From: an uncultured Clostridia bacterium
GTDB lineage: Bacteria; Bacillota; Clostridia; Peptostreptococcales; Anaerovoracaceae
Assembly: GCA_934278925.1 (NCBI GenBank)
Contig: CAKQWJ010000022.1
Location: 1 to 38,205 of the forward strand
DNA: 38,205 bases
Direction of reading: 5' to 3'
Below, piece after piece: positions 1-8,027 of the stretch. The position numbers were made by a program, and so were the translations under genes. A model generated the notes under the pieces. The model was given only the letters and a program-made list of their open reading frames with translations, ran no database searches and was not told the DNA's origin. How positions within the stretch are numbered: position 1 is the stretch's first letter; every line of letters begins with the position of its first letter.

Positions 1-63
1 AGGCTTGGAGCCTGCACGCTGCGCCTCCGAGAAGCGTTCGCTTTTCGGTGACGACAAGATAGA

Positions 64-92
64 ATTATACTCGCATTGCAGGCACTTGTCAA
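64..92 (-). promoter_or_regulatory. Consensus sigma-A promoter reading out of the left edge
   Basis: On the minus strand TTGACA (87-92) is followed after exactly 17 bases by TATAAT (64-69). Upstream of the -35 lies an A/T-rich stretch resembling an UP element (about 93-150). A perfect -35, spacer and -10 with an UP-like tract is typical of rRNA or other stable-RNA promoters in Firmicutes. The predicted start is near 57 and the transcript runs off the window, so the identity of the driven gene is inference. Confidence 0.75.
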
Positions 93-156
93 CAACTTTT
101 TCAAACTTTTTTATAAATGTTGGTTGTAAAAGTAATTTCACGGAACTGAACGCAAA

Positions 157-180
157 ATGCCGAAGTGTATACCTCGGCAT
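157..180 (-). terminator. Likely terminator of the downstream surface-protein operon
   Basis: Seven-base arms ATGCCGA (157-163) and TCGGCAT (174-180) form a hairpin. On the minus strand it is followed by a short T run (ATTTTGCG). It sits about 40 bases past the stop of the gene ending at 222, and separates that operon from the outward promoter at 64-92. Confidence 0.55.
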
Positions 181-221
181 CTCGCTTGATTTGCATATTA
201 TCGGCGTCCTTATGAATGATG

Positions 222-2030
222 TTATTTTGCTTTTACCTTCTTAACGGCGGACCATTTGCCGGTGTAGTTCTTGCCGCTGACTCTCTTAACGGCGCATACC
301 TTTACATAGTATGTTTTCTTGGATTTCAGCTTGCTGATGGTCTTCTTTACCGTCTTGCCGGATTTCACGGTTACGGTCTTCGCCTTCTTGAATTTCTTGC
401 CGGTGCTGTATGTCACCTTGTAGGAGGTGGCGCCGCTTACCTTCTTATAGTTAACGGTCACTTTCTTCTTACCGGCCTTCAGCTTGAGACCTTTTACCTG
501 GCCCGGCTTCTTTACCGGAGTTGCCGATGGGGTTGGTGTGCTGTTCTGGTTCTTCAGCTGTTCCTCTGCCTTCTTTAGCTGCTCCTGTGTTTTCTGAAGG
601 TCTTCGATTAATGCATCCAACTTTTTGTTCAGGTCTTCTGTTTTCTGGTTTACCTTGTCCAAAGAATCCTTGGCAGCATCCAGTTCCTTCTTTGTTTCTT
701 CCAGAGCATCTGTCATCTCTTTATTCACTCTGCTCGGCAATTTCTTCACTTTATCCAGCTTGATTTCTAATTCATCAAGATTCTCGCTCATAACTTCAAT
801 ATTATACACATATGCATTGCACTCTTCTCCGTCTTCATCTTTTTCGCTGCTGAAAACTGTTTCCATTCTTTCCGCCGGATATCGAATGTCCCAAATATTG
901 AAGTCCTCAAAATCACATTTACTCTCGTCTATGTCTTTCATCTCCGCATCCAAGGAATCGCACTCTCCTTGAAGTTTTTTTCCTTCTTCTTTGTATTCTT
1001 TGTCTTTCTGTGTGATGAGAGCTTTTAATTTGTTCAACTCTTCTTTTGCTTCTCGGATGGATATTTCCGCTTCAGAGATTGCTTTATCGATGTCTTTGTC
1101 ATAAAGTCCGTCGTTCAGATTCGTTTCAGCGTTTTCAAGATTCTTTTGAATTTTCTCTATACTTTCATCTGCTTCTTTCTTGTCGGATGCCAAGGACTTC
1201 TCTGCCTTATCGCATTCTTCCCGGAGACTCTGTATTTTCTTTAAAAGCGGTGCGTATTCTTCCGTTGGAGCAACTTCAAAGAGGCCATCCGCACTTGCTT
1301 TTACTTCATAGCCTTTTGCGATGTATTGCGCTTCTGGTTTCTCAGTAAATAGACCATTATAAATTTTTAAATTCTCTTCACTTGTATCAACAACGGTTCC
1401 TTGTATAATCCCCGATGTCTTAATCGAGCCGCTACGTGCCTCAATTGCATTATTGCCCGGTTGAACCTTTACACTGCTGTTCCCTTTCAGCGTTATTTCA
1501 TCTGCTCTCAGTGCGTTCTTGCAGTCATTGTTTTCCGATGCATCTATATTAAAATCTTCCATATACAAATGATATGATTTAATACCGGTGGCGCAGTTCT
1601 TAATTTTTAATGTGCCATTTCTAAAGGTCCCATAACAGCTTCCTTTCAGATTGATTGCCGTCGCTCCGGATCCTTGTTCATCGCTCACGCCTTCTGTTAC
1701 GGTGTAGGTATGCCCCTTGAAGTCGATTGTGTAATCCTTAGACTCCATGGAATACGTCCCCTCAAAGCAACCTTTTCCGGATGCATCACGGTTTAGTTCG
1801 ATAACGGCGTACCCTTCACCAATAGTTCCATGATCCATTGCGTCCTGAAGGGTATCATAGTTCTCTCGCGTCGTTTCCTCATCCCAATAAGTAGAAGATA
1901 CTACGGTCCATACCGCATCGGTACTATTGCCGTTTTCTGTTTCCTCAGCGGCAAATGCCTGCGTCGGCATAAAGGTCATCGTCATCACGATGGACAGAAT
2001 GCCCGCTAACCACGTTCTTTTTGATTTCAT
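222..2030 (-). CDS. Secreted beta-helix/coiled-coil/FN3-like surface protein, paralogue 4
   Basis: A 602-residue secreted protein, probably cell-surface. It has a signal peptide (basic start, hydrophobic core, cleavage near AFA-AEE at about 27). Residues about 35-245 contain short beta-rich repeats with motifs shared by all four paralogues (LNRDASGKG, HTYTVT, NGTLKIKNC, GNSSVKVQPGNNA), consistent with a pectin-lyase-like right-handed beta-helix. Residues about 255-490 are charged coiled coil. A Thr/Pro linker then leads to a basic FN3-like module of about 87 residues at the C-terminus. There is no LPXTG or SLH motif; the Lys-rich end may bind wall polymers (inference). It is second in a two-gene operon, 31 bases after the preceding gene. 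A role in adhesion is plausible but unproven. Confidence 0.85.
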   Translation of the reverse strand: MKSKRTWLAGILSIVMTMTFMPTQAFAAEETENGNSTDAVWTVVSSTYWDEETTRENYDTLQDAMDHGTIGEGYAVIELNRDASGKGCFEGTYSMESKDYTIDFKGHTYTVTEGVSDEQGSGATAINLKGSCYGTFRNGTLKIKNCATGIKSYHLYMEDFNIDASENNDCKNALRADEITLKGNSSVKVQPGNNAIEARSGSIKTSGIIQGTVVDTSEENLKIYNGLFTEKPEAQYIAKGYEVKASADGLFEVAPTEEYAPLLKKIQSLREECDKAEKSLASDKKEADESIEKIQKNLENAETNLNDGLYDKDIDKAISEAEISIREAKEELNKLKALITQKDKEYKEEGKKLQGECDSLDAEMKDIDESKCDFEDFNIWDIRYPAERMETVFSSEKDEDGEECNAYVYNIEVMSENLDELEIKLDKVKKLPSRVNKEMTDALEETKKELDAAKDSLDKVNQKTEDLNKKLDALIEDLQKTQEQLKKAEEQLKNQNSTPTPSATPVKKPGQVKGLKLKAGKKKVTVNYKKVSGATSYKVTYSTGKKFKKAKTVTVKSGKTVKKTISKLKSKKTYYVKVCAVKRVSGKNYTGKWSAVKKVKAK

Positions 2031-2061
2031 ATAATTCTCCTTTTATCCGCTTCTTCGTATA

Positions 2062-3864
2062 CTATTTCACTTTCACGCTTTTAGCTGCAGACCATTTTCC
2101 GGTGTAGTTTTTACCGCTGACTTTCTTCACTGCGCATACCTTAACGTAGTATGTCTTCTTGGATTTCAGCTTGCTGATGGTCTTCTTTACCGTCTTGCCG
2201 GATTTCACGGTTACGGTCTTCGCCTTCTTAAATTTCTTGCTGGTGCTGTAGGTCACCTTGTAGGAAGTGGCGCCGCTTACCTTCTTGTAGGTAACAGTCA
2301 CTTTCTTCTTGCCGGCCTTCAGCTTGAGTCCCTTCACCTGAGCCGGCTTCTTTACCGGAGTCGCCGTTGGAGCCGGAGTTGGGGCACCGGCCTGATTCTT
2401 CAGCTCTTCCTCTGCCTTCGCCAGCTGCTTCTTCGCCTCTTCCAGGGACCCCTGAATTTCTTCAATCTTCTTGTTCAGCTCTTCCAGCTTCTTATTCGCT
2501 GCCTCCAGGGATTGCTTCGTATCCGCCAAATCTTTCCGTGCAGCATCTAATTCTTGTGACAGTTCTTTGTTCACTTTGTCCGGCAACTTCTTCACTTTCT
2601 CCAGCTTGGCTTCTGTACTTTCCAGATATTCGCTCAGCTGTTTCAGACCATCTATAATGTAATTACACTCATCTCCATCCGAATCGATATCGCTGTGGAA
2701 CGCAGTTTCAATCCACTCCGCCGGATATCGAATTTCGTTAATACCGAAGTCGTCAAAGTCATATTTGCTTTGATCGCTTTCCGCCATTTCCGCTTCCAGC
2801 TCATCGCACTCTTTCTGCATTCTTTTTCCTATTTCGCTATATTCTTCATCCTTTTGTGCAACAAAAGCGCTTAATTCGCTCAATTCTCTTCTTGCTTCTT
2901 GAATTGATGTTTCTGCCTCGGCAATTGCTTTATCGATATCTTTGTCATGAATCCCATTATTCAAAGTCTCTTCTGCGAATTCAATCTTAGTTTGAATTCT
3001 CTCTATCCTCTCCCTCGCTTCTTCCTCGTCAGATTCCAAGAGCTTTCTCGCCTTATCACATTCTTCCTGAAGGCTTTTTATTTTTCCAAAAAGTGGTGCA
3101 CACTCTTCTGTTGGAAAGATTTCAAAGAGCCCCTTATCGTTTGCTTTCGCTTCATACCCTTTTGCAAGGTATTCATCTTTTGGTTTTTCGGTGAATAGTC
3201 CATTAAAAATCCTCAGTCCGGTGCTGTTCTCACTCGCACCTGCAATCGTTCCCTGAATGACTCCCGTTGTTTTAATTTTCGAATCTCCGGAGAACGTGAT
3301 TGCGTTATTGTTCGGCTGAACTTTTACGCTGCTGTCTCCTTCAATTCTTACTTCATCGACACTCAGTGCTTTTTTGCAATCGCTGTTTTCCGAAGCGTCT
3401 ACATTGAAATTATTCAAGCGAACACTTGACGCGTCAATTCCGACAGTGCAGTTTTTAATCTTCAATGTTCCATTTACTAAATAGCTACTATAGTCGCCTT
3501 TTAACTTAATTGCGGCCGTCCCGGTTTCTTCGTCTTCTACTCCCTCTGTTACGGTATAGGTATGCCCATTAAAATTGATGTCATAATCCCGACCATACTT
3601 ACCAATACCTCCTTTTCCCGATGCATCTCGATTTAAAATAATCTGCGCATCGCCACCACCAGAGTCATGATCCATTGCTTCTTGAAGCGTATCATAATAA
3701 TAGCACCACAGTTCAGGGTCACCATCATCAATTACTACCTTCCAGGTTGCATCCTTATCATTACTGCCTTCCGCTGCCTCACCGGCAAACGCATACGCTG
3801 GCATGAATGTCATCGTCATCACGACGGACAGAATGCCTGCCAACCATTTTCTCTTGGATTTCAT
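2062..3864 (-). CDS. Secreted beta-helix/coiled-coil/FN3-like surface protein, paralogue 3
   Basis: A 600-residue paralogue with the same layout: signal peptide (cleavage after AYAFA), beta-helix-like region to about 255, acidic/basic coiled coil to about 490, APTPAPTATP linker, and C-terminal FN3-like module. The signal peptide is practically identical to that of the gene starting at 7828. It is first in its operon, with the GGAGG ribosome site just before the ATG and a promoter at 3937-3966. The shared start and shared upstream DNA with the 7828 gene indicate duplication of a two-gene unit. Surface location is inferred from the signal peptide; no enzymatic motif is visible. Confidence 0.85.
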   Translation of the reverse strand: MKSKRKWLAGILSVVMTMTFMPAYAFAGEAAEGSNDKDATWKVVIDDGDPELWCYYYDTLQEAMDHDSGGGDAQIILNRDASGKGGIGKYGRDYDINFNGHTYTVTEGVEDEETGTAAIKLKGDYSSYLVNGTLKIKNCTVGIDASSVRLNNFNVDASENSDCKKALSVDEVRIEGDSSVKVQPNNNAITFSGDSKIKTTGVIQGTIAGASENSTGLRIFNGLFTEKPKDEYLAKGYEAKANDKGLFEIFPTEECAPLFGKIKSLQEECDKARKLLESDEEEARERIERIQTKIEFAEETLNNGIHDKDIDKAIAEAETSIQEARRELSELSAFVAQKDEEYSEIGKRMQKECDELEAEMAESDQSKYDFDDFGINEIRYPAEWIETAFHSDIDSDGDECNYIIDGLKQLSEYLESTEAKLEKVKKLPDKVNKELSQELDAARKDLADTKQSLEAANKKLEELNKKIEEIQGSLEEAKKQLAKAEEELKNQAGAPTPAPTATPVKKPAQVKGLKLKAGKKKVTVTYKKVSGATSYKVTYSTSKKFKKAKTVTVKSGKTVKKTISKLKSKKTYYVKVCAVKKVSGKNYTGKWSAAKSVKVK

Positions 3865-3901
3865 AGAATCCTCCTTCCATCCATTTCCTTTCTTTCTCTA
3901 A

Positions 3902-3920
3902 AGGCGGAACGGTTCCGCCT
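3902..3920 (-). promoter_or_regulatory. Leader hairpin of the 3864 operon
   Basis: AGGCGGAAC (3902-3910) and GTTCCGCCT (3912-3920) are perfect inverted arms around one base, between the -10 and the ribosome binding site. A hairpin of different sequence occupies the same place before the paralogous operon (7863-7887), suggesting that structure rather than sequence is kept. It could stabilise the mRNA or regulate it. Confidence 0.55.
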
Positions 3921-3936
3921 CGCATCGTACAATCTA

Positions 3937-3966
3937 ATTTTACCTCCGACCATTCCGGTCTGTCAT
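3937..3966 (-). promoter_or_regulatory. Promoter of surface-protein operon B
   Basis: On the minus strand ATGACA (3961-3966) is followed after 18 bases by TAAAAT (3937-3942). The block just upstream (AATCAAATGACAG and the ATTAAAC before it) is almost the same as that before the 7828 gene, which also has ATGACA, 18 bases and TAGAAT. Conservation between the two copies while intervening DNA has diverged supports function. Confidence 0.65.
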
Positions 3967-3994
3967 TTGATTGGTGGTTTAATATTCGCCCATA

Positions 3995-4035
3995 AAAATA
4001 AGCCGGAGCACGACATCTGATGATATCGTGTTCCG
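3995..4035 (-). terminator. Terminator after surface-protein operon A
   Basis: Ten-base arms at 4004-4013 and 4026-4035 (one non-canonical pair) are followed on the minus strand by TATTTTTATG. It lies about 20 bases after the stop of the gene ending at 4054 and splits the four paralogues into two two-gene operons. Confidence 0.75.
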
Positions 4036-4053
4036 ACTCGTCTGAGGGGTGCG

Positions 4054-5862
4054 TTATTTCACTTTTACGCTCTTCACTCCGGACCATTTGCCGGTGTAGT
4101 TCTTGCCGCTGACTTTCTTAACGGCGCATACCTTTACATAGTACGTCTTCTTGGACTTCAGCTTGCTGATGGTCTTCTTTACCGTCTTGCCGGATTTCAC
4201 GGTTACGGTCTTCGCCTTCTTGAACTTCTTGCCGGTGCTGTAGGTCACCTTGTAGGAAGTGGCACCGCTGACCTTCTTATAGGTAACGGTCACTTTCTTC
4301 TTACCGGCCTTCAGCTTGAGACCTTTTACCTGGCCCGGCTTCTTTACCGGAGTTGGGGTTGGTGTGCTGTTCTGGTTCTTCAGCTGCGCCTCTGCCTTCT
4401 TCAGCTTATCCTGTGTTTCTTTCAGAGAGTTCTGGAGTGTGTCCACCTTCTTGTTCAGCTCTTCCAATTCCTTGTTCGCCTTATTCAGAGAGTCCTTTGC
4501 TGCATCCAACTCCTTATTTGCAGCATTCAAGGTGTCTTCCAACTCCTTGTTTACATTGTTTGAGAGTTCTTTCGCTTTTCCAAGCTTAACTTCTGCTTTG
4601 TCCAGATTCGTGTTCAGTTTTTCTAATTCAATTAAGTACTGATTATATTCTTCGTCTCCATATTTATCACTGCTGAATACGGTCAGCATATCCTCTGCCA
4701 CATTCTCGAGATCATAAATACTGTAATTATCGTAGTCACATCCCGACGCGTCTAATTCTTCAATCAGTGCTTCACACTTGAAATGGATGTCTTTGCCTTT
4801 TTCCTTGTACTCTGTTCCCTTCTGTTCCAGGAGTGCCTGAATATCCTTTAACTGTACTTTTGATTTCTGAATAGACTTTTCTGCATCGGAAATGGCCTTA
4901 TTGATGTCAACATCTTCTTCAAAGATGTCATCATTCAACGCCTTTTCAGCAGCACCGACACTCGTTTCCAGCTGCTTCATCTTGTCGTCCATTTCCTTTT
5001 GATCGGATTCCATGGCTTGCTCCGCTTCAGCTACCTCTTTCTGAAGTGCTTTGATTTTTGCAACCAACGGTGCCCACTCTTCCGTAGGGATTACAGAAAA
5101 AGTACCATCGGTTCCTGTTTTTACGGTGTACCCGTTTGCAATGTATTCATCTTTTGGTTTTTCTGTGAATAATCCATTGTAAATTCTGAGGAAATAGTAA
5201 TCCTCCTCGTCTTTATTGACAATTTTACCCTGTATCGTTCCAGTTGTGTCAATTGTTGAGCTACTCCAGAATTTAATTGCGTTGTTTCCCGGTTGAACCT
5301 TCACACTGCTGTTTCCGTTAATTGCTATCTGGTCTGCAATCACCGCATTTGCACAGTCACTACACCCTGATGCATCGATATTGAAATTCGTTATCTTCGC
5401 ATCACTGCTGTAATCTCCGTTGATGTAAATTCCGACCTCACAGTTCTGAATCTTCAACGTGCCATTTTTAAAAGTGGCATGGCCTTCATCTCCTTGAAGG
5501 CAGATGCCTGCTCGTTCGGATCCATCTCCACATGTTGCGCCATCTGTTATCGTATATGTGTTGCCGTTAAAATCAAAATTCAAATAAGAGTTATCGCCGT
5601 CCGACAACGCCAACGTTGCCCCTTTACCGGATGCATCCCGATTCAATATGATTGTTGTCTCATAATCTCTGCCGCAACTCATCGCATCCTGCAGTTCATT
5701 GTAGTTCCCTAGAACGAATCCCTCGTTATCTTCTACCGTCCACACGGCGTCGGTATCCGCACTGTCTGATGTTGCTTCGCCGGCAAATGCATTCATCGGC
5801 ATAAATGACATCGTCATGACGATAGACAGAATGCCTGCCAACCATTTCTTTCCGGATTTCAT
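4054..5862 (-). CDS. Secreted beta-helix/coiled-coil/FN3-like surface protein, paralogue 2
   Basis: A 602-residue secreted paralogue. The start chosen is the ATG at 5862, because AAGGAGG sits 5 bases upstream; an in-frame ATG at 5877 would place that site inside the gene. Signal peptide ends near NAFA-GEA. The beta-helix-like region carries the family motifs, followed by a long coiled coil with many short Glu/Lys heptads, a TPTPTP linker and the basic FN3-like module. Second gene of operon A, about 25 bases after the previous stop. It resembles the gene starting at 2030 in position and in its signal-peptide core (SIVMTM), fitting duplication of a gene pair. Confidence 0.85.
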   Translation of the reverse strand: MKSGKKWLAGILSIVMTMSFMPMNAFAGEATSDSADTDAVWTVEDNEGFVLGNYNELQDAMSCGRDYETTIILNRDASGKGATLALSDGDNSYLNFDFNGNTYTITDGATCGDGSERAGICLQGDEGHATFKNGTLKIQNCEVGIYINGDYSSDAKITNFNIDASGCSDCANAVIADQIAINGNSSVKVQPGNNAIKFWSSSTIDTTGTIQGKIVNKDEEDYYFLRIYNGLFTEKPKDEYIANGYTVKTGTDGTFSVIPTEEWAPLVAKIKALQKEVAEAEQAMESDQKEMDDKMKQLETSVGAAEKALNDDIFEEDVDINKAISDAEKSIQKSKVQLKDIQALLEQKGTEYKEKGKDIHFKCEALIEELDASGCDYDNYSIYDLENVAEDMLTVFSSDKYGDEEYNQYLIELEKLNTNLDKAEVKLGKAKELSNNVNKELEDTLNAANKELDAAKDSLNKANKELEELNKKVDTLQNSLKETQDKLKKAEAQLKNQNSTPTPTPVKKPGQVKGLKLKAGKKKVTVTYKKVSGATSYKVTYSTGKKFKKAKTVTVKSGKTVKKTISKLKSKKTYYVKVCAVKKVSGKNYTGKWSGVKSVKVK

Positions 5863-5887
5863 ACTATCCTCCTTCATTCTTCCGTTA

Positions 5888-7828
5888 CTATTTCACCTTT
5901 ACGCTCTTCACGCCGGACCACTTACCGGTGAAGTTCTTACCCTTCACTTTCTTAACGGCGCATACTTTAACGTAGTATGTTTTCTTGGATTTCAGTTTAC
6001 TGATGGTCTTCTTCACCGTCTTTCCGGATGTCACGGTAACTGTCTTGGCCTTCTTGAATTTCTTGCTGGTGCTGTAAGTCACCTTGTAGGAAGTAGCGCC
6101 GCTTACCTTCTTATAGGTAACAGTCACTTTCTTCTTTCCCGCTTTCAGCTTGAGGCCTTTCACCTGACCCGGTTTCTTTACCGGAGTTACCGTTGAAGAC
6201 GGAGTTGGTGCGTTGTTCTGCTTTTTCAGCTCTTCCTCTGCCTTCTTCAGCTGTTCCTGCGTTTTCTGGAGTTCTTCAGCTAAAGCATCCAGTTTTTTGT
6301 TCAGTTCTTCTTGCTTCTTTTCTGTCTCTGCCAATGCCTTCTTTGCTTCTTCCAGCTCTTTCTTCGCTTCTTCCAAAGCTGCACTGTTTTCTTTATTGAC
6401 CTTGTTCGGCAATTTCTTTACCTTGTCCAGCTTCTCCTCCACCGTTGACAGTCTCTTATTCAGTTTATTCAGTTCTACCAAATACAATTCGTTAAAGCCG
6501 TCATAATCCTTTTCATCCGCACTGCTGAATATCGTCAACATCTTTTGCGCGGATTCTTCTATGTTATCCAAACCTTCATTGACATCAAAATCTCCAAAGT
6601 CATATTGGCTCTGATCGACTTCTTTCAGTTCTTTTCTCAGGTCTGCACATTTATCTTTCAATGTCTGACCCTTTTCGCTGTATTCTTTTCCCTTCTGTGC
6701 AATGAATGGCGTCACTTCTTCAATCTGTGCTTTTGCTTCTTTGATGGACTTTTCTGCTTTTAGCGTTGCCTTCTCAACACCGTCCTCATAAACCCCATCG
6801 TTTAAGCTTTCCTCTGCAGCATCCAGACTTTCTCTGATATCATACATTTTCTTATTCGTCACATTAATATCTGCGTCCAAACTGTCGTTTGCTTCAGCAA
6901 CCTCTTCTCTTAATTCCTTTATTTTCTGCAAGAGCGGTTCCGTCGCGTCTACGACATATCTTCCGTCATCGGTTGCTTTTACCGCATAGCCCTTTGCAAT
7001 ATATGCTTCATCCGGCTGTTCGCTGAATGATCCGCCGTACAGTTTCAAGTGGGTAAAACTTTCCTCATTTCCTTCTTCATCGGAGATTACGCTCTGTGCA
7101 TTCTTGATTTTTCCATCAAATCTTCCGTTTTTAATCAAGACCCTTGCGATTTCGTCATATCCGCTTTCTCCAAAGAAATTGATATCCCCTTGAATTGTTC
7201 CTTTTGTATTAATTACGTTATCATTGCCCGAGAATTTATAATAATTTAACGCAGTGTTACCCGGCTGAACTTTCACACTGCTGTTTCCGTCAATATCGCA
7301 ATCCCTTTCAGCATATACTGCATCTTTGCAACTTTTTGAATTCGATGCATCCACATTGAAATTCGTCATATTAATACCCGCGGATCTAATTCCGCCGGAG
7401 CAGTTCTCGATTTTCAATGTGCCATTATCGAAAGAGAACGTATACCCTGAATAATTGCCAATTGCATACGGTTCCGTTTCTCCGGTCTCTCTTTCTGCAC
7501 CTCCTGTTACTGTATAGGTGTGGCCATTAAAGTCAAAGTTTCTTGTCCAACTGTCCCCATCCTCTACGGCTTCCAAATACAAACCCTTTCCGGATGCATC
7601 TCGATTTAATACAATCGCGCACTCTTCATGTGAATGTGTAACTGCTTCTCTAAGGTCATTATAATTTCCTAAAACCTCGCCTTTACCATAGTCATTTTTC
7701 ACCGTCCAGATTGCGTCGGCGCCGGTGCCGCCTTCCGCTGCCTCACCGGCAAACGCATATGCCGGCATGAATGTCATCGTCATCACGACGGACAGAATGC
7801 CTGCCAACCATTTTCTTTTGGATTTCAT
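5888..7828 (-). CDS. Secreted beta-helix/coiled-coil/FN3-like surface protein, paralogue 1
   Basis: At 646 residues the longest of the four. The signal peptide matches that of the 3864 gene. Its beta-helix-like region (about 35-300) has an extra segment of roughly 40 residues containing another IQG-type rung and an asparagine/glycine-rich turn. Coiled coil covers about 305-545, then a Thr/Ser/Pro linker and the FN3-like module (about 560-646). First gene of operon A, with its own promoter at 7901-7930, a leader hairpin and a strong GGAGG site. The extra rungs may change fibre length or ligand surface; function is not known. Confidence 0.85.
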   Translation of the reverse strand: MKSKRKWLAGILSVVMTMTFMPAYAFAGEAAEGGTGADAIWTVKNDYGKGEVLGNYNDLREAVTHSHEECAIVLNRDASGKGLYLEAVEDGDSWTRNFDFNGHTYTVTGGAERETGETEPYAIGNYSGYTFSFDNGTLKIENCSGGIRSAGINMTNFNVDASNSKSCKDAVYAERDCDIDGNSSVKVQPGNTALNYYKFSGNDNVINTKGTIQGDINFFGESGYDEIARVLIKNGRFDGKIKNAQSVISDEEGNEESFTHLKLYGGSFSEQPDEAYIAKGYAVKATDDGRYVVDATEPLLQKIKELREEVAEANDSLDADINVTNKKMYDIRESLDAAEESLNDGVYEDGVEKATLKAEKSIKEAKAQIEEVTPFIAQKGKEYSEKGQTLKDKCADLRKELKEVDQSQYDFGDFDVNEGLDNIEESAQKMLTIFSSADEKDYDGFNELYLVELNKLNKRLSTVEEKLDKVKKLPNKVNKENSAALEEAKKELEEAKKALAETEKKQEELNKKLDALAEELQKTQEQLKKAEEELKKQNNAPTPSSTVTPVKKPGQVKGLKLKAGKKKVTVTYKKVSGATSYKVTYSTSKKFKKAKTVTVTSGKTVKKTISKLKSKKTYYVKVCAVKKVKGKNFTGKWSGVKSVKVK

Positions 7829-7862
7829 AGAATCCTCCTTCCATCCATTTCCTTTCTCTCTG

Positions 7863-7887
7863 TTTCGGCGAAATTCGTCCGCCGAAA
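7863..7887 (-). promoter_or_regulatory. Leader hairpin of the 7828 operon
   Basis: TTTCGGCG (7863-7870) and CGCCGAAA (7880-7887) are perfect inverted arms in the leader, at the position equivalent to the hairpin at 3902-3920 of the paralogous operon but with different sequence. Confidence 0.55.
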
Positions 7888-7900
7888 GGCTTCCGAATTA

Positions 7901-7930
7901 ATTCTAACCCCTCTGTATCGCTCCTGTCAT
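7901..7930 (-). promoter_or_regulatory. Promoter of surface-protein operon A
   Basis: On the minus strand ATGACA (7925-7930), 18 bases, then TAGAAT (7901-7906). Spacing and the upstream AATCAAATGACAG block match the promoter at 3937-3966. Confidence 0.65.
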
Positions 7931-7954
7931 TTGATTCGCAGTTTAATTTTCCCA

Positions 7955-7992
7955 CAAAAAAAGGAAGCGGGTCATCCGGAGACGTCCGCTTC
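7955..7992 (-). terminator. Terminator of the YeiH-family gene
   Basis: GAAGCGG (7964-7970) and CCGCTTC (7986-7992) form a stem. On the minus strand the hairpin runs straight into seven T residues (complement of 7955-7961). It lies 36 bases after the stop of the gene ending at 8028. Confidence 0.85.
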
Positions 7993-8027
7993 GATTTGCG
8001 TTTGCGTTTTCAGTTGTGGGCTCTTTC

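Noticed and set aside
222..7828. Sortase-anchored (LPXTG) or S-layer (SLH) attachment for the four surface proteins
   Set aside because: None of the C-termini has LPXTG plus hydrophobic tail, and no SLH repeats are present; all end in the basic FN3-like module.
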